Positions 29,358 to 39,898 of a stretch of 64,000 nt of DNA are shown in pieces. The notes under the pieces were generated by a model, which did not search any database, was not told where the DNA came from, and saw nothing but the letters and a program-made list of their open reading frames with translations. The stretch comes from Candidatus Bathyarchaeota archaeon (GTDB lineage: Archaea; Thermoproteota; Bathyarchaeia; Bathyarchaeales; DTEX01). The first letter of the stretch is position 1, and each line of letters opens with the position of its first letter. Both the position numbers and the translations under genes were made by a program. Location of the stretch: assembly GCA_018397065.1 (NCBI GenBank), contig JAGTRI010000005.1:1-64000 (forward strand). Direction: 5' to 3'.

Positions 29358-31030
29358 TGATCAAATACGAGTTGATTATGCTTCGGACATCGCTTGCTCT
29401 AAACGTTAGAAAACCAAGCTATGTTGCCAGTCACACAGCGCTTTTTTTAACAGCACTAATAGTAGGCGTCTCAATTGCCCTTTCACCTCAATATTTAATT
29501 ATGGACAATTACCCCTCTGGTCTTTCAGGGTCAAAAGCAGACATTCAAAATATTCTTGGCATTCTTTTTGCTTTTTTGCTGCTTTATACTTTGCTTCGAG
29601 GAGTCTTCAGCCAAGGAGTGAGAAACTACATAACGACAGCGGACAACGACTTTCTCGCCTTAACGCCTATTAATGCACAGTCGCTTGTCTTTGCAAAGTG
29701 CATAAGAAACATGGTGTCTAGGCTCCCAATAGCTTTAATTGCGTTTTTCGTCATGTTTCCTTCTTCACTAGTATTGAAGACACCTTTAGTTTTATTTTTC
29801 ACTGCTTTACTGTCGCTGACTTTGTACATAGAATTTCTTCAAGCCTTAAGCGTCGCAATTCAGTCGACCTCAGACGCGGTTCGGCGCAAAGTCTCTCAAC
29901 GCGCAAGATCCTTTCTTAAAATGGCGGCCCTTATTGTGTTAGCAACCTTCGTTACTGTTGCATTGTTAAGTGCCTATTTCCCAGCTCTGATAAATGACGC
30001 CTTTATGAATGAAACAACAAGGCAAGTTTGGAGCTGCCTACCAAGCACGATAGCCGCATCATCCATTGTCGACCTTATACTATCATGTAACTTCGGCACG
30101 ACAATTTATAACCTTGGCCTTCAGACGATCTTTATCGGCGTGTCTTTAGCTGCAACTTACGCTTCCTCAAAAGTTTTGCATCCAGAACATTTATCTCCAA
30201 GTCATTTGTCTGTTGTCATCCGCCACCCATTTGGGTTTAGCATTGGACGTTTCATCGAACACAGGTTCTGCTGGAAGAGACCCTCCCACATTGTGTTTTT
30301 GAAGGATTTACACCTAACACTCAGAGGAGCATTGATTGACTTTTCAGTTTTGAACTATGTCTTCATGTACGTTGTTTCGATAGCTGTGTGGTTCATGTTG
30401 AACTCGGTTCTTCCGTTGAAGGACATTCCAAACTTTGAAGAAGCACTTAACTCGATGAGAATATTCGTGAAGGAGTTCGTCATAATTCTTGCTTTGATGC
30501 CATTTATCCCAGCACTCACTTCGTTCAGCCGCGAACACGAAAAACTCTGGATTCTGAAATCCTTTCCCTTCAAAAGCAGGGAAACATCTAACGGAAAGTT
30601 TCTTTTTGCCCTAATCATCTCAGCCGTTTCGTTGACCCCTATGGCCCTGACAGCCAGCTTGGTTTTTAACATAACATTTTCAGAGTGGATGTTCGTTGTG
30701 CTTCTTCCGTTTATCATGTTAATCGCTAATTCTTTCGGGGTTCTAGTCGGAGCCTACCTGCCACCGTACGACTTAAACAACCAGATGTCGATTAAGTCAA
30801 CAGGCACCTTTTTCATTTCGTTAGTCTTCATTCTGTCACCGTTCGCCTTGGTCGCCTCCGCAGATTCACCGATGCTTAAGACAGTGTATCTCGCAGTGCT
30901 TGCTGTATACTCGTTTTTTGTCACAAACATCTTTTTAGAAAAAGCCAGTAAGGGGTTCGAAAAAATGGAGTTGAGAAGGGTTTTACCCTGTAACCAAAAT
31001 CCTGAGCAGCCAACGTTGACAGACAATTGA
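29357..31030 (+). CDS. ABC transporter permease (ABC-2-like membrane protein)
   Basis: 557 aa, many hydrophobic segments, start overlaps stop of ABC ATPase. Confidence 0.82.
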   Translation: MIKYELIMLRTSLALNVRKPSYVASHTALFLTALIVGVSIALSPQYLIMDNYPSGLSGSKADIQNILGILFAFLLLYTLLRGVFSQGVRNYITTADNDFLALTPINAQSLVFAKCIRNMVSRLPIALIAFFVMFPSSLVLKTPLVLFFTALLSLTLYIEFLQALSVAIQSTSDAVRRKVSQRARSFLKMAALIVLATFVTVALLSAYFPALINDAFMNETTRQVWSCLPSTIAASSIVDLILSCNFGTTIYNLGLQTIFIGVSLAATYASSKVLHPEHLSPSHLSVVIRHPFGFSIGRFIEHRFCWKRPSHIVFLKDLHLTLRGALIDFSVLNYVFMYVVSIAVWFMLNSVLPLKDIPNFEEALNSMRIFVKEFVIILALMPFIPALTSFSREHEKLWILKSFPFKSRETSNGKFLFALIISAVSLTPMALTASLVFNITFSEWMFVVLLPFIMLIANSFGVLVGAYLPPYDLNNQMSIKSTGTFFISLVFILSPFALVASADSPMLKTVYLAVLAVYSFFVTNIFLEKASKGFEKMELRRVLPCNQNPEQPTLTDN

Positions 31031-31037
31031 TTCCTAT

Positions 31038-32360
31038 TTATATTGCTACTTTTTTGCCAAAAAAGGGCAACCTCTTTCTGCGCAGCGACTTCATCATTCT
31101 TTTAGCCATGTTGTATTGCTGAAGAAGGTTTTTCACGTCTTTCTCTGTTGTGCCCGAGCCTCTGGCGACACGTCTAACCCTTGAGGAGCTTAGTATTTTC
31201 GGGTCTTCCCTTTCTTCAGGCGTCATAGACTGGATGATGACACGCCACTTCTTCAACTGGTCTTCAGCCACGCTCATCTTGTCAGCCGGAATCTCGTAGC
31301 CGAAACCTGGCACCATCTTCAAAATTTTGTCCAGTGGACCCATACTTCGCATAGCCTCAAACTGCTCGTACATGTCAGCCAACGTGAACTTGCCGCTGAG
31401 AATAGCCTTAGCCTTCTTATCAGGAACCTTAACCTCGGCTTCCCTGACCCTTTCAATGAGGCTTTGCAGGTCGCCCATACCTAAGAGCCTACCTACGAAC
31501 CTCGGCGGGTCAAAAGGTTCAATTGCGTCGACTTTTTCACCTGTCCCAATGAACTTTATAGGCGCACCTGTGGCAGCAACAGCAGATAGTGCCCCACCTC
31601 CACGGGCTGAGCCGTCAAGCTTTGCGACGATGATTGAGCCTATAGGCGTGGCTTTATGGAATGCTTCGGCTTGAACAGCAGCTTGCTGACCGATTGTTCC
31701 ATCTATGACCATAATGACCTCGTCTGGTTGAACCGTCCTTTCAAGCATCTTCATTTCCTTTATCAAGCTTTCTTCGTCCTTGTGTCTACCAGCAGTGTCA
31801 ACTAGCACAATGTCAAAGTTTTGGAATCTCTTAAGCCCCTCAGCCGCAACCTTCGAGGCGTCCTTCTCCTTCATGTCCCCGTAAACTGGAACATTAATCT
31901 GCTCAGCGAGCTGCTGGAGCTGAGCGAACGCGCCAGCTCTGAAAGTGTCTGCGCAGACAACTGCTGTTTTGAAGCCTCGCTTCTGAAAGTACCTTGCCAA
32001 CTTCGCGGTTGTCGTCGTTTTTCCTGAACCTTGAATCCCGACAAGCATGAAAACGTTTCTTTTCCCAGACTTCACCGTTAACGGAACAGGTTTTTCGCCT
32101 AGAAATCGCGTTATCTCCTCGTAAACCACCTTGACAATGTGCTCTCTCCTCGGAATTCCAGGCGGAACCTTCTCCTTCAAGGCACGCTCTTCTATTCGTT
32201 TTGAAAGGTCCAAGACTAACTTGACATTCACGTCGGCTTGAAGCATCGACCTTTGAAGGTCGCGGACGAGCTCTCTGACAACGGCTTCGTCGACAACGGA
32301 GACTCTGAGAAGCTTCTTCAACGACTCGTAAAGCGATGAACCCAAACCCTCCAAAACCAA
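31038..32360 (-). CDS. srp54: Signal recognition particle 54 kDa protein
   Basis: GIQGSGKTTTTAKLARYFQKRG, DTAGRHKDE, KLDGSARGGGALS, M-domain GPLDKILKMVPG. Homologues begin (M)VLEGLGSSL, so TTG 32360 is plausible (ORF track 32384). Confidence 0.95.
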   Translation of the reverse strand: MVLEGLGSSLYESLKKLLRVSVVDEAVVRELVRDLQRSMLQADVNVKLVLDLSKRIEERALKEKVPPGIPRREHIVKVVYEEITRFLGEKPVPLTVKSGKRNVFMLVGIQGSGKTTTTAKLARYFQKRGFKTAVVCADTFRAGAFAQLQQLAEQINVPVYGDMKEKDASKVAAEGLKRFQNFDIVLVDTAGRHKDEESLIKEMKMLERTVQPDEVIMVIDGTIGQQAAVQAEAFHKATPIGSIIVAKLDGSARGGGALSAVAATGAPIKFIGTGEKVDAIEPFDPPRFVGRLLGMGDLQSLIERVREAEVKVPDKKAKAILSGKFTLADMYEQFEAMRSMGPLDKILKMVPGFGYEIPADKMSVAEDQLKKWRVIIQSMTPEEREDPKILSSSRVRRVARGSGTTEKDVKNLLQQYNMAKRMMKSLRRKRLPFFGKKVAI

Positions 32361-32584
32361 ACTTCTCAGCCAACCAACAAACAATTAACGTTAAACATTA
32401 AAGATGTTTATTAAAACACTGGTAAAGAACTTGCCCAAAAACCTATCTTTAAAAGCATTCTCAAAATGTTTAACCATAGTCGCTCGATTTTCTTTTCGTA
32501 AAGGTGCCCATTCATCTTAAAAAGAACGTAGGTTAAAGTTTATCAATACTTCAATCGTTCTATCGCTTAAGGTGAGGATTCACG

Positions 32585-33637
32585 TTGAAGATGATTGATT
32601 TGCGAAGCGACACAGTTACGTTGCCAACTGAGGAGATGCTTGAGGCTATCAGGCATGCTAAACTCGGAGACGACGTTTACGGCGAGGACCCAACCGTCAA
32701 CAGGCTTGAGGAGATGGCGGCGAAGAAGATGGGAAAAGAGGCTGCCATGCTTGTGCCAAGCGGGACGATGGCTAACCTTGTGTCGGTGATGTGCAACGCG
32801 AATCGTGGAGAAAGCGCCGTGTTAGAGGCGGATTCCCACATCTACTGGTACGAGCTAGGCGGAATCTCAGCAATCGCAGGCGTACTGCCCCTGCCAGTTA
32901 AGGGAACCTTAGGCGTAATGGATCCGGCTGATGTCGAAGCTACCATTCGACCGAAGGGTCTGCACATGGCAAAGACTACGCTTGTATGCATCGAAAACAC
33001 GCATAATAGGGCTGGAGGCACGATTGTTACGCCTTCGCAAATTGAGGCAATAAGCAAAGTGGCCAAGGAACATGGACTCAGGCTTTACATGGACGGTGCC
33101 CGAATCTTCAATGCAGCCGTCGCATTGAAGGTAGATGTGCAGCAGTTCACGCGGCACGTTGACAATCTCATGTTCTGCCTTTCAAAAGGGCTTAGCTGCC
33201 CAATAGGCTCCATCGTGGTTGGCTCCGAGGAACACATTCAGAAGGCTCGGAGAATTCGTAAAATCCTAGGTGGCGGAATGAGGCAGGCAGGAGTTATTGC
33301 TGCTCCAGGCATAATTGCTCTTGAAAAAATGATTGATCGCCTCGAGGATGATCATCACAACGCCCGTCTGCTCGCTGAAGGGCTTAACAGGATGGAGGGA
33401 ATCAAGATTGACATGAGAACGGTTCAGACTAACATGGTTATCTTCAGCGTTGAAGACTTAGGTGTTAAAGCAGACGTTTTCGTGAAGAAGCTAAGGGAAC
33501 ACGGCGTCCTCGCTGGTAACATAAGCAAAACGAGAGTTAGGATGGTCACGCATAGGGGCATCGAAAAGGAAGACATCTCGAAGGCGTTGACGGCAACTGA
33601 GGAAACAATAAGGGAACTACGTGGGAAAAAGGGTTAA
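32585..33637 (+). CDS. Low-specificity L-threonine aldolase family
   Basis: MIDLRSDTVTLPTEEMLEAI, GDDVYGEDPTVNRLE, VPSGTMANLV, CLSKGLSCPIGSIVVG. Confidence 0.93.
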   Translation: MKMIDLRSDTVTLPTEEMLEAIRHAKLGDDVYGEDPTVNRLEEMAAKKMGKEAAMLVPSGTMANLVSVMCNANRGESAVLEADSHIYWYELGGISAIAGVLPLPVKGTLGVMDPADVEATIRPKGLHMAKTTLVCIENTHNRAGGTIVTPSQIEAISKVAKEHGLRLYMDGARIFNAAVALKVDVQQFTRHVDNLMFCLSKGLSCPIGSIVVGSEEHIQKARRIRKILGGGMRQAGVIAAPGIIALEKMIDRLEDDHHNARLLAEGLNRMEGIKIDMRTVQTNMVIFSVEDLGVKADVFVKKLREHGVLAGNISKTRVRMVTHRGIEKEDISKALTATEETIRELRGKKG

Positions 33638-33655
33638 CGTGCAGATAACCTTTTG

Positions 33656-34054
33656 TCACTTCACACGCATAACTTTGGTTTTACCTAGGATGTTCCAGTA
33701 TTCAACTTCGGCGCCTTCGCTTAGCCTTGGCTTAAGCTCATCCTCTGGAAGAGGCGCCTCAAAAACTTCGTATGATTCAAGATCCATCAGCTGCAGAGAA
33801 TTTGGAAGAATCGCAATTATTTGACCCGTCTTTTTTTCAATCATAGGCATGTCGACCTTGGCGTCCACGGGTTTAACGAAGCTGCGTTTTAGGTTGTCGA
33901 AGACTCCGATGGCGACTACACGAGCTTTTGCTGCGCCGTGTTTTCCGGGTTTAGACTTCGTTATCTCCACTATTCTGCACGGAGCGTCATCTACGATTAC
34001 ATAGCTTCCAACCTTCAGGTCTCCAACATCCACAGGTTTGCTCATAGTCTTCAT
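33656..34054 (-). CDS. Translation initiation factor aIF5A
   Basis: KSKPGKHGAAKARVVAIGVFDNLK with hypusination lysine context SKPGKHG. Confidence 0.95.
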   Translation of the reverse strand: MKTMSKPVDVGDLKVGSYVIVDDAPCRIVEITKSKPGKHGAAKARVVAIGVFDNLKRSFVKPVDAKVDMPMIEKKTGQIIAILPNSLQLMDLESYEVFEAPLPEDELKPRLSEGAEVEYWNILGKTKVMRVK

Positions 34055-34128
34055 CCTCTATTTTTATGAAACCATAACCTTTAACATACGAAAGCTTAAT
34101 TACTATAATAAGTTTCCGCCCATCATTC

Positions 34129-34998
34129 ATGGCACGTGAGAGCTTGACCGAAACCGTTGGCGTAGTAGCCCGCATTGACCGAAAAGAAGCCTTAACCTTA
34201 GCGGCAAAACTAGCTGAAAAGTTCAAAACTGAAGGGTTTCACGTATTCATAGAGACGACGCTAGCAAAACGCCTTAGACTAACAGAAGACTCAGCGCCAA
34301 TCGAAAACATGAAGACAAACCTTATTGTCACAATCGGGGGAGACGGCACAATACTGAGAACATGCCTAAGACTTCCAAAACCCGAGCCTCCGATACTGGC
34401 AATCGACATGGGAGTAAGAGGGTTCCTCACGGAAATCCCGCCTGAAAAAGCATTTGAAGCTGTAGACAAATATTTGAAGGGAGCCTATGCGGTGGAACAG
34501 TACAGCAAACTTGCTTCATTTGTAGGCGACACAAGGCTTCCCGACGCGTTAAACGAGGTTTTCGTCACGTCCCGTCACCTGTCAAAGCTGCTTCACGTAA
34601 GAATAATGAAGGACGACAAGCCCGTTGCAGATTGCCGAGCTGACGGCGTAATCATGTCGACCCAAGTTGGATCAACAGGGTACACGTTTTCAGCAGGCGG
34701 TCCAATTCTAGACCCGGAGCTGGATGCTTTTGTTTTGACTCCGGTTTGCCCAATCACGGTTATGCGCCCAATCGTGTTTTCCGCAACCTCCGAGGTGGCA
34801 GTGGAGCTGCTCAATCCCAAGGTGGCGAAGGTTGTAATTGATGGCGACTTCCAAAAACTTATGGGCGAGAAGACACCGTCGATTCGTGTAAGAAAGTCGG
34901 AGCACAAATCGTCTTTTATTCGTTTTGAAGGCCACTTCTATCAGCGGCTGAAGGCTAGACTGCTTTTTTCGAAAGAGGAAGGCTACGAAAATGGGTAG
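34129..34998 (+). CDS. nadK: NAD kinase
   Basis: VTIGGDGTILRT (GGDGT), NEVFVTSR, ADGVIMSTQVGSTGYTFSAGGPI. Confidence 0.93.
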   Translation: MARESLTETVGVVARIDRKEALTLAAKLAEKFKTEGFHVFIETTLAKRLRLTEDSAPIENMKTNLIVTIGGDGTILRTCLRLPKPEPPILAIDMGVRGFLTEIPPEKAFEAVDKYLKGAYAVEQYSKLASFVGDTRLPDALNEVFVTSRHLSKLLHVRIMKDDKPVADCRADGVIMSTQVGSTGYTFSAGGPILDPELDAFVLTPVCPITVMRPIVFSATSEVAVELLNPKVAKVVIDGDFQKLMGEKTPSIRVRKSEHKSSFIRFEGHFYQRLKARLLFSKEEGYENG

Positions 34999-35527
34999 CC
35001 GTAAAATCTTCGCCCTTGACACTTCAGCCTTCATCGCAGGGTTCAACCCATCTGAAATAGACTACGATGTGTATTCGGTTCCCAATGTTGAAAAAGAACT
35101 TATCAAAGCAGGTTTACCAAAAGTTAGGTTTCAAACAGCAGTAGAGTCTGGTAAACTTAAGATTCAAACTCCACATGCCCGATATGTAGAAGCTGTTAAA
35201 GAGTCTGCTACGGAAACTGGAGATATATTTTGCCTTTCAGAGGCTGACATACTTGTTCTTGCCTTGGCAGCTCAGCTTAAAGACGAAGGAAACACGCCTA
35301 TAGTTGTTACAGACGACTATTCAATGCAGAATGTAGCATCAAAAAACAACATTAGCTTCACCTCACTAGCAACTTTTGGCATCAGATACCGCCTACAATG
35401 GCAAGTATACTGCCCAGCATGCCACAAAAAATACCCATCGAACTACAAACACAAAGACTGTGAAATCTGCGGAACCAAACTAAAAAGAAAACCCAAAACC
35501 AAAAACCCAACAAACCAACAAACATAA
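34991..35527 (+). CDS. Nob1-like endoribonuclease (PIN domain + zinc ribbon)
   Basis: FALDTSAFIAG PIN motif, LSEADILVLALAAQL, TDDYSMQNVA; CPACHKKYPSNYKHKDCEICGTKL zinc ribbon. Confidence 0.88.
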   Translation: MGSRKIFALDTSAFIAGFNPSEIDYDVYSVPNVEKELIKAGLPKVRFQTAVESGKLKIQTPHARYVEAVKESATETGDIFCLSEADILVLALAAQLKDEGNTPIVVTDDYSMQNVASKNNISFTSLATFGIRYRLQWQVYCPACHKKYPSNYKHKDCEICGTKLKRKPKTKNPTNQQT

Positions 35528-35578
35528 AAAAATACACCCCAAAAAACACCCAACAAAAACCCAATCGTTACAAAGGAA

Positions 35579-35646
35579 TACCGGGAAACCCAAGCTGCCG
35601 GGGAGATGAGAAGGGGGTATATTTAGACAGGTTGGGTTTCCCGGTA
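35579..35646. repeat. 15-bp perfect inverted repeat (hairpin) between nob1 and pelA
   Basis: TACCGGGAAACCCAA (35579-35593) ... TTGGGTTTCCCGGTA (35632-35646), 38-nt loop with CTG:CAG extension. Confidence 0.8.
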
Positions 35647-35787
35647 AGTTATCCTCTGCATTTTCCATGTAATAAATTTTTCGCCGTTATATTTTTTGAT
35701 TTTGTCTTTTTTTGTTTTGTGAACCTTTTTCGATAAATTTAACAATGTGTGGTGTCTTACAAGTTTTGTTGTGAAGGTAGCGGTTGA

Positions 35788-36864
35788 ATGAGGATTCTTC
35801 GTAGTGATGTTAAGCATGGCACTGTTGTTGTGTTACCTGAGGTGCTTGATGATTTTTGGGTACTTTATAATGTGATTAAGAAGGGGGACAGAGTGTACAC
35901 TAACACGTCTAGAGAGGTTAGGCTTGGTGACCGATACGATAGGCCAGAGAAAGGAAAGCGCATATCAGTTTTTCTCGGTATTTCAGCTGAAAGTGTAACG
36001 TGGGACCGCTATTTGAATCGGCTTCGGGTTCACGGAATTATCTGCGAAGCCCCGGAAGACGTTGGAGCTGGTTCTCATCACACTTTAAACGTGACCTTGA
36101 ACAAGCCCCTAACGATTGTGAAGGACAACTGGATGAAGTATGAGCTTGACCAGCTTAAGAAAGCTACTGAAACCGGAGCGCCGCCAGTTTCAGTCATAGT
36201 TGTCGATGACGAAGGATACTGCCTTGCTGTTCTCAGAGGATTCGGGTTCGACGTGAAAGCTGAGGAAACTGTTAGTTTACCTGGGAAACAAAGCGCTGAC
36301 GAAAGGACGAAAACTCTTCAAGAAATGTTTAAATCCGCAGCCAGAGCCATTGAGAGTCTTGACTCTGAATTTAGGCAATCCATTGTTGTGCTTGGGGTGG
36401 GCTTCATAAAAAACGAGTTTGTCAGGTTTCTGGAAAATTCTAAGCCTGAACTTCGAAAAGCAGTTGTTGACGTGAAAAGTGTCAACAACAGTGGCAAAGC
36501 AGGCATCGACGAAGCATTACGGTCAGGAATCCTCAACAAGGCGTTGAAGAACGTTAGAATCGCCGAAGAAGCCGAGGCTGTGGAAAAAATTTTGGAAAGA
36601 CTTGGAAAGGAACAGGCAACCGCCACCTACGGGTTAACCGAAGTTGTAAAAGCAAACAACATAGGTGCAGTTGACCAGCTGCTGCTTACAGACAGGAAGC
36701 TAAGAGAAGCCTCAGATGAGGAAAGGCGTGTACTCGAAAGCCTCATGCGAGAAGTTGAGGACAAACGTGGAAAAGTCGTCATAATCAGCACGGAACACGA
36801 GGCAGGAACAAAACTGTCCTCGCTTGGAGGAATAGCGGCGCTCCTAAGATTTCCAATAAGTTAA
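35788..36864 (+). CDS. pelA: mRNA surveillance protein pelota
   Basis: MRILRSDVKHGTVVVLPEVLDDFWVLYNVIKKGDRVYTNTSREV; LLLTDRKLREASDEERRVLESLMREVEDKRGKVVIISTEHEAGTKLSSLGGIAALLRFPI. Confidence 0.93.
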   Translation: MRILRSDVKHGTVVVLPEVLDDFWVLYNVIKKGDRVYTNTSREVRLGDRYDRPEKGKRISVFLGISAESVTWDRYLNRLRVHGIICEAPEDVGAGSHHTLNVTLNKPLTIVKDNWMKYELDQLKKATETGAPPVSVIVVDDEGYCLAVLRGFGFDVKAEETVSLPGKQSADERTKTLQEMFKSAARAIESLDSEFRQSIVVLGVGFIKNEFVRFLENSKPELRKAVVDVKSVNNSGKAGIDEALRSGILNKALKNVRIAEEAEAVEKILERLGKEQATATYGLTEVVKANNIGAVDQLLLTDRKLREASDEERRVLESLMREVEDKRGKVVIISTEHEAGTKLSSLGGIAALLRFPIS

Positions 36865-36872
36865 CTGCGGGT

Positions 36873-38234
36873 TCACTTAGTTTCTTTTATTGCCTTGTTT
36901 ATTTTATTTTCAGCAAAACCAACCAATCTTTGAAGAGCATCTTGGGTCTTCGCTTCGACGGTAAGCCTGACAAGAGGCTGCGTGTTAGATGGTCTTATAA
37001 GGAACCAGCCTTCATCCTCGATTACTTTTACGCCGTCCAAGGTCACTGTCTCGAAGCCGGCTTCTATGAACTCTTTAGCCAGCCTTTTTACAACCAAGAA
37101 TTTTTTCTCTTCAGAGCAAACATAGTTTTTTATGGGTATCCTAGGGTACTCAGGTGTCGAATCAGCGATGTCTGAGAGTTTTATGCCTTTTTTTGAGAGA
37201 ACCTCGGCAACTTTAAGGCTTGTAAATATCGCGTCGTCGAAGCCGTAAACATCCATGAAATAGAAGTGGCCGCTTGTTTCTCCACCGAAGACCGCCTTTT
37301 CTTTCAGTATCTTGTCAACGATGTACGTGTGTCCGACCTGGCTGAGAATGGGCTTTCCGCCGTTAGCTCTGATTGTTTCTTCAACTGCCAGAGAACAACT
37401 AACCTCGTAAACCACCGCTGCACCTGGATTCTTCTTCAAATAGTGGTCAGCCAACATGATAAAGATAACAGTGCTTGAAACCATCCTGCCTTTGTCATCT
37501 ACGAACACTGCTCGATCTCCATCTGCATCGTAGCCAACGCCGAAGTCCGCCTTTTGCCTGAGAACAAGACTTTTCACATCAACCAAAGTCTCTTCACTCG
37601 GCTCAGGGGAATGAGAAGGAAAGGACCCATCAGGTTCAGCGTTAATGGCTGTAACGTTTAGCCCTGTTTTGTCGAAAATTTCTGGTATAAGAACGCAGCA
37701 TGAACCGTTTCCCGGATCTGCGATAATCTTCAGTTTCCGTTGAATTTCTATCTTGCCAGAAACATAATCAATATAGTCCGAGATGGCGGTTAGGTTACGT
37801 TTCATGCTTCCTCGACTAGCGGACCTGAACTTGCCTTCTAAGACGAGGTTTTTTAACTTTTCCATGCCCATACCCATCGAGATGAAACTGTTTCCAGCCC
37901 ATATCTTGAATCCATTCCAGTCAGATGGATTATGCGAGGCTGTAACCATGACTCCGCCGTCTTTGCCATAGTGCACTGAACAAAAATAGAGAAGCGGGGT
38001 AGTAACAACACCGATGTCTTCTACGTTAAGCCCGCCTGCAAGCATACCATCAGAAACCGCACTGCACAGGGATTCTCCACTTTTCCTTACGTCTCTGCCT
38101 ACAAGCATCGTTTTTCCTTCGCCGCCAACGTATACGGCCAATGCATTCCCGATTCTTTTGGCAATTTCATCTGTGATTTCTTTGCCGTATACTCCTCGAA
38201 TGTCATAAGCTCTGAAGATGCCTTCTGAAATCAT
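36873..38234 (-). CDS. Phosphomannomutase/phosphoglucomutase
   Basis: FRAYDIRGVYGKEITDE, VTASHNPSDWNGFK, GYDADGDRAVFVD, GGETSGHFYF. Confidence 0.94.
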   Translation of the reverse strand: MISEGIFRAYDIRGVYGKEITDEIAKRIGNALAVYVGGEGKTMLVGRDVRKSGESLCSAVSDGMLAGGLNVEDIGVVTTPLLYFCSVHYGKDGGVMVTASHNPSDWNGFKIWAGNSFISMGMGMEKLKNLVLEGKFRSASRGSMKRNLTAISDYIDYVSGKIEIQRKLKIIADPGNGSCCVLIPEIFDKTGLNVTAINAEPDGSFPSHSPEPSEETLVDVKSLVLRQKADFGVGYDADGDRAVFVDDKGRMVSSTVIFIMLADHYLKKNPGAAVVYEVSCSLAVEETIRANGGKPILSQVGHTYIVDKILKEKAVFGGETSGHFYFMDVYGFDDAIFTSLKVAEVLSKKGIKLSDIADSTPEYPRIPIKNYVCSEEKKFLVVKRLAKEFIEAGFETVTLDGVKVIEDEGWFLIRPSNTQPLVRLTVEAKTQDALQRLVGFAENKINKAIKETK

Positions 38235-38321
38235 GCGTAAACTTCCAGGCTATAATACTATGAGGATAATTTATTAAAATTTCTGCACATAACTGATTCT
38301 GCAAAAAATTGGTGTCAAAAA

Positions 38322-38774
38322 ATGGTTATAACCGAGGTTATCACAGCGCACGGTCACAGGAATATTCAGGCGAACCATAAAACCACTTTTGAGATAACAA
38401 AAGACGCTCACTTAACAAGTAGGGGAGACTGCATAATCGCGGTGAAAGCAGATAGAAGTCTTGTTGACTTGAGCGACGGATTCAAAGAATCAGCGAGAGA
38501 CAGTAATGCAAGAATAACGATTACAATCGAAGCTGGCAACGAAAAAGAAATTGTGAACGCCTTTGGCGACCCAAACCTTTCACTAAGCCACAAAACAGAC
38601 ATCGTTGTTCGCAAAAGCAATTACATTTGCAGCCGAACATTGGCCGTTAAGGCAGACAAAGCCGCATGTGACCTTTCAAGAAGTTTGGTGGAAAAACTCA
38701 GAAACCCAAACCAAACGGTCAAAATAACTGTGTCTGTCATCAAGTTAAATGACGAAATATGCCGTCCTATTTGA
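38322..38774 (+). CDS. DUF371 family protein
   Basis: AHGHRNIQANHKTTFEITKDAHLTSRGDCIIAVKADRSLVDLS pattern of archaeal DUF371. Confidence 0.8.
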   Translation: MVITEVITAHGHRNIQANHKTTFEITKDAHLTSRGDCIIAVKADRSLVDLSDGFKESARDSNARITITIEAGNEKEIVNAFGDPNLSLSHKTDIVVRKSNYICSRTLAVKADKAACDLSRSLVEKLRNPNQTVKITVSVIKLNDEICRPI

Positions 38775-39849
38775 CAATTGCGTCTAAAACAACTTGCCAT
38801 TCAAAAGGAGCGACCTCTCGGACTATTCTTGCAGCTGAAAATTCGTGGACCTTCCGGCCAGCCTCGTTAAGAGCTTCTGCAAGATGTTTTTTCGCTGAAT
38901 CCAAGGTGTCAGGCCCCTTCGTGAACTCGTAATAGTGCAAGACTCCGCCTTCAGGTTTCAGAGCTTCACTGGCAATGTCAACGTACTCTATCGCGGTTTC
39001 TGGAAGGTTCATTATCACGCGATCAGCTGTTCCACGCAGTCTTTCCTTAACAACTTTTCTAATGTCCCCGAGAATGGGTACAACCTTTCCTAAGACACCG
39101 TTGACAATCACGTTTTTTTCCAAGAATCTTACGGCATCAGGGTTCACATCAACAGCGTAAATCTTGATGTCTTTATGCATCTTGGCCATTAGAATTGAGA
39201 ACGGTCCGACGCCTGCGAACATGTCGACAACGGTTTCTTTTTCTTTCGCTTGCGATGCAACCCTTAAGTGCTCATAGGAGAGCCTAGGTGAAAAGTAAAC
39301 CTTTTCTATGTCTAAGAAAAATTTGCAGCCGTGCTCCTTGTGAACTGTTCCTGTTTTGTGTTGTCCAGCTATGACCTCGTATTGCCTCAGTCTCCGAACT
39401 CCTTTAACAGCGCCTGACTTTGCCAGAACTGTTCGCACGTTTTTGTGAGTCTTAAGGATTATTTCGCCGACGAGGTTTCTGTAATTATTTAGCTCAGAGG
39501 GAACTTCGACTACGGCTATTTCACCTATTAAGTCTAAGGAACGTGGAAAAAGCGGAACGAGATGAGACGGAAGAGACTTAACAGCTAAGTCAAGAGCAGT
39601 TTTAGGTTGATGAGTGCGAACCGTGAATTTCTGAACGACGGTTTTTGAATCGACTAAAGATTTGCGAAATTCCTCGGCTTGCCTTGGAATGGGTTTCTGA
39701 ACCAATGGAATAAAAAGAAAATCGCCTTCTTTAATGATTCCCAGATGTTTGTCAAGCAGACCCAATCTCGAAGCTAAGCGTATAGCTTTTTCGCCCTGTT
39801 TTTTCGAAACTTTTAGGGCATAAGCTTCCGTGGCTGTTTTCCGGTTCAT
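38767..39849 (-). CDS. Class I SAM methyltransferase, Trm5/Taw-type tRNA (guanine-37 N1)-methyltransferase family
   Basis: VYFSPRLSYEHLRVASQAKEKETVVDMFAGVGPFSILMAK, YAVDVNPDAVRFLEKNV, VIMNLPETA. Confidence 0.88.
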   Translation of the reverse strand: MNRKTATEAYALKVSKKQGEKAIRLASRLGLLDKHLGIIKEGDFLFIPLVQKPIPRQAEEFRKSLVDSKTVVQKFTVRTHQPKTALDLAVKSLPSHLVPLFPRSLDLIGEIAVVEVPSELNNYRNLVGEIILKTHKNVRTVLAKSGAVKGVRRLRQYEVIAGQHKTGTVHKEHGCKFFLDIEKVYFSPRLSYEHLRVASQAKEKETVVDMFAGVGPFSILMAKMHKDIKIYAVDVNPDAVRFLEKNVIVNGVLGKVVPILGDIRKVVKERLRGTADRVIMNLPETAIEYVDIASEALKPEGGVLHYYEFTKGPDTLDSAKKHLAEALNEAGRKVHEFSAARIVREVAPFEWQVVLDAIVK

Positions 39850-39898
39850 GAACTGTTTTCATTTCTCCGACGTTTTTCTTAACAAGCATTTTTACTTT

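Noticed and set aside
35382-35668. Two Phe/Val/Gly/Trp-rich minus-strand ORFs
   Set aside because: Produced by the A/C-rich 3' end of nob1 and adjacent spacer; low complexity, no start context
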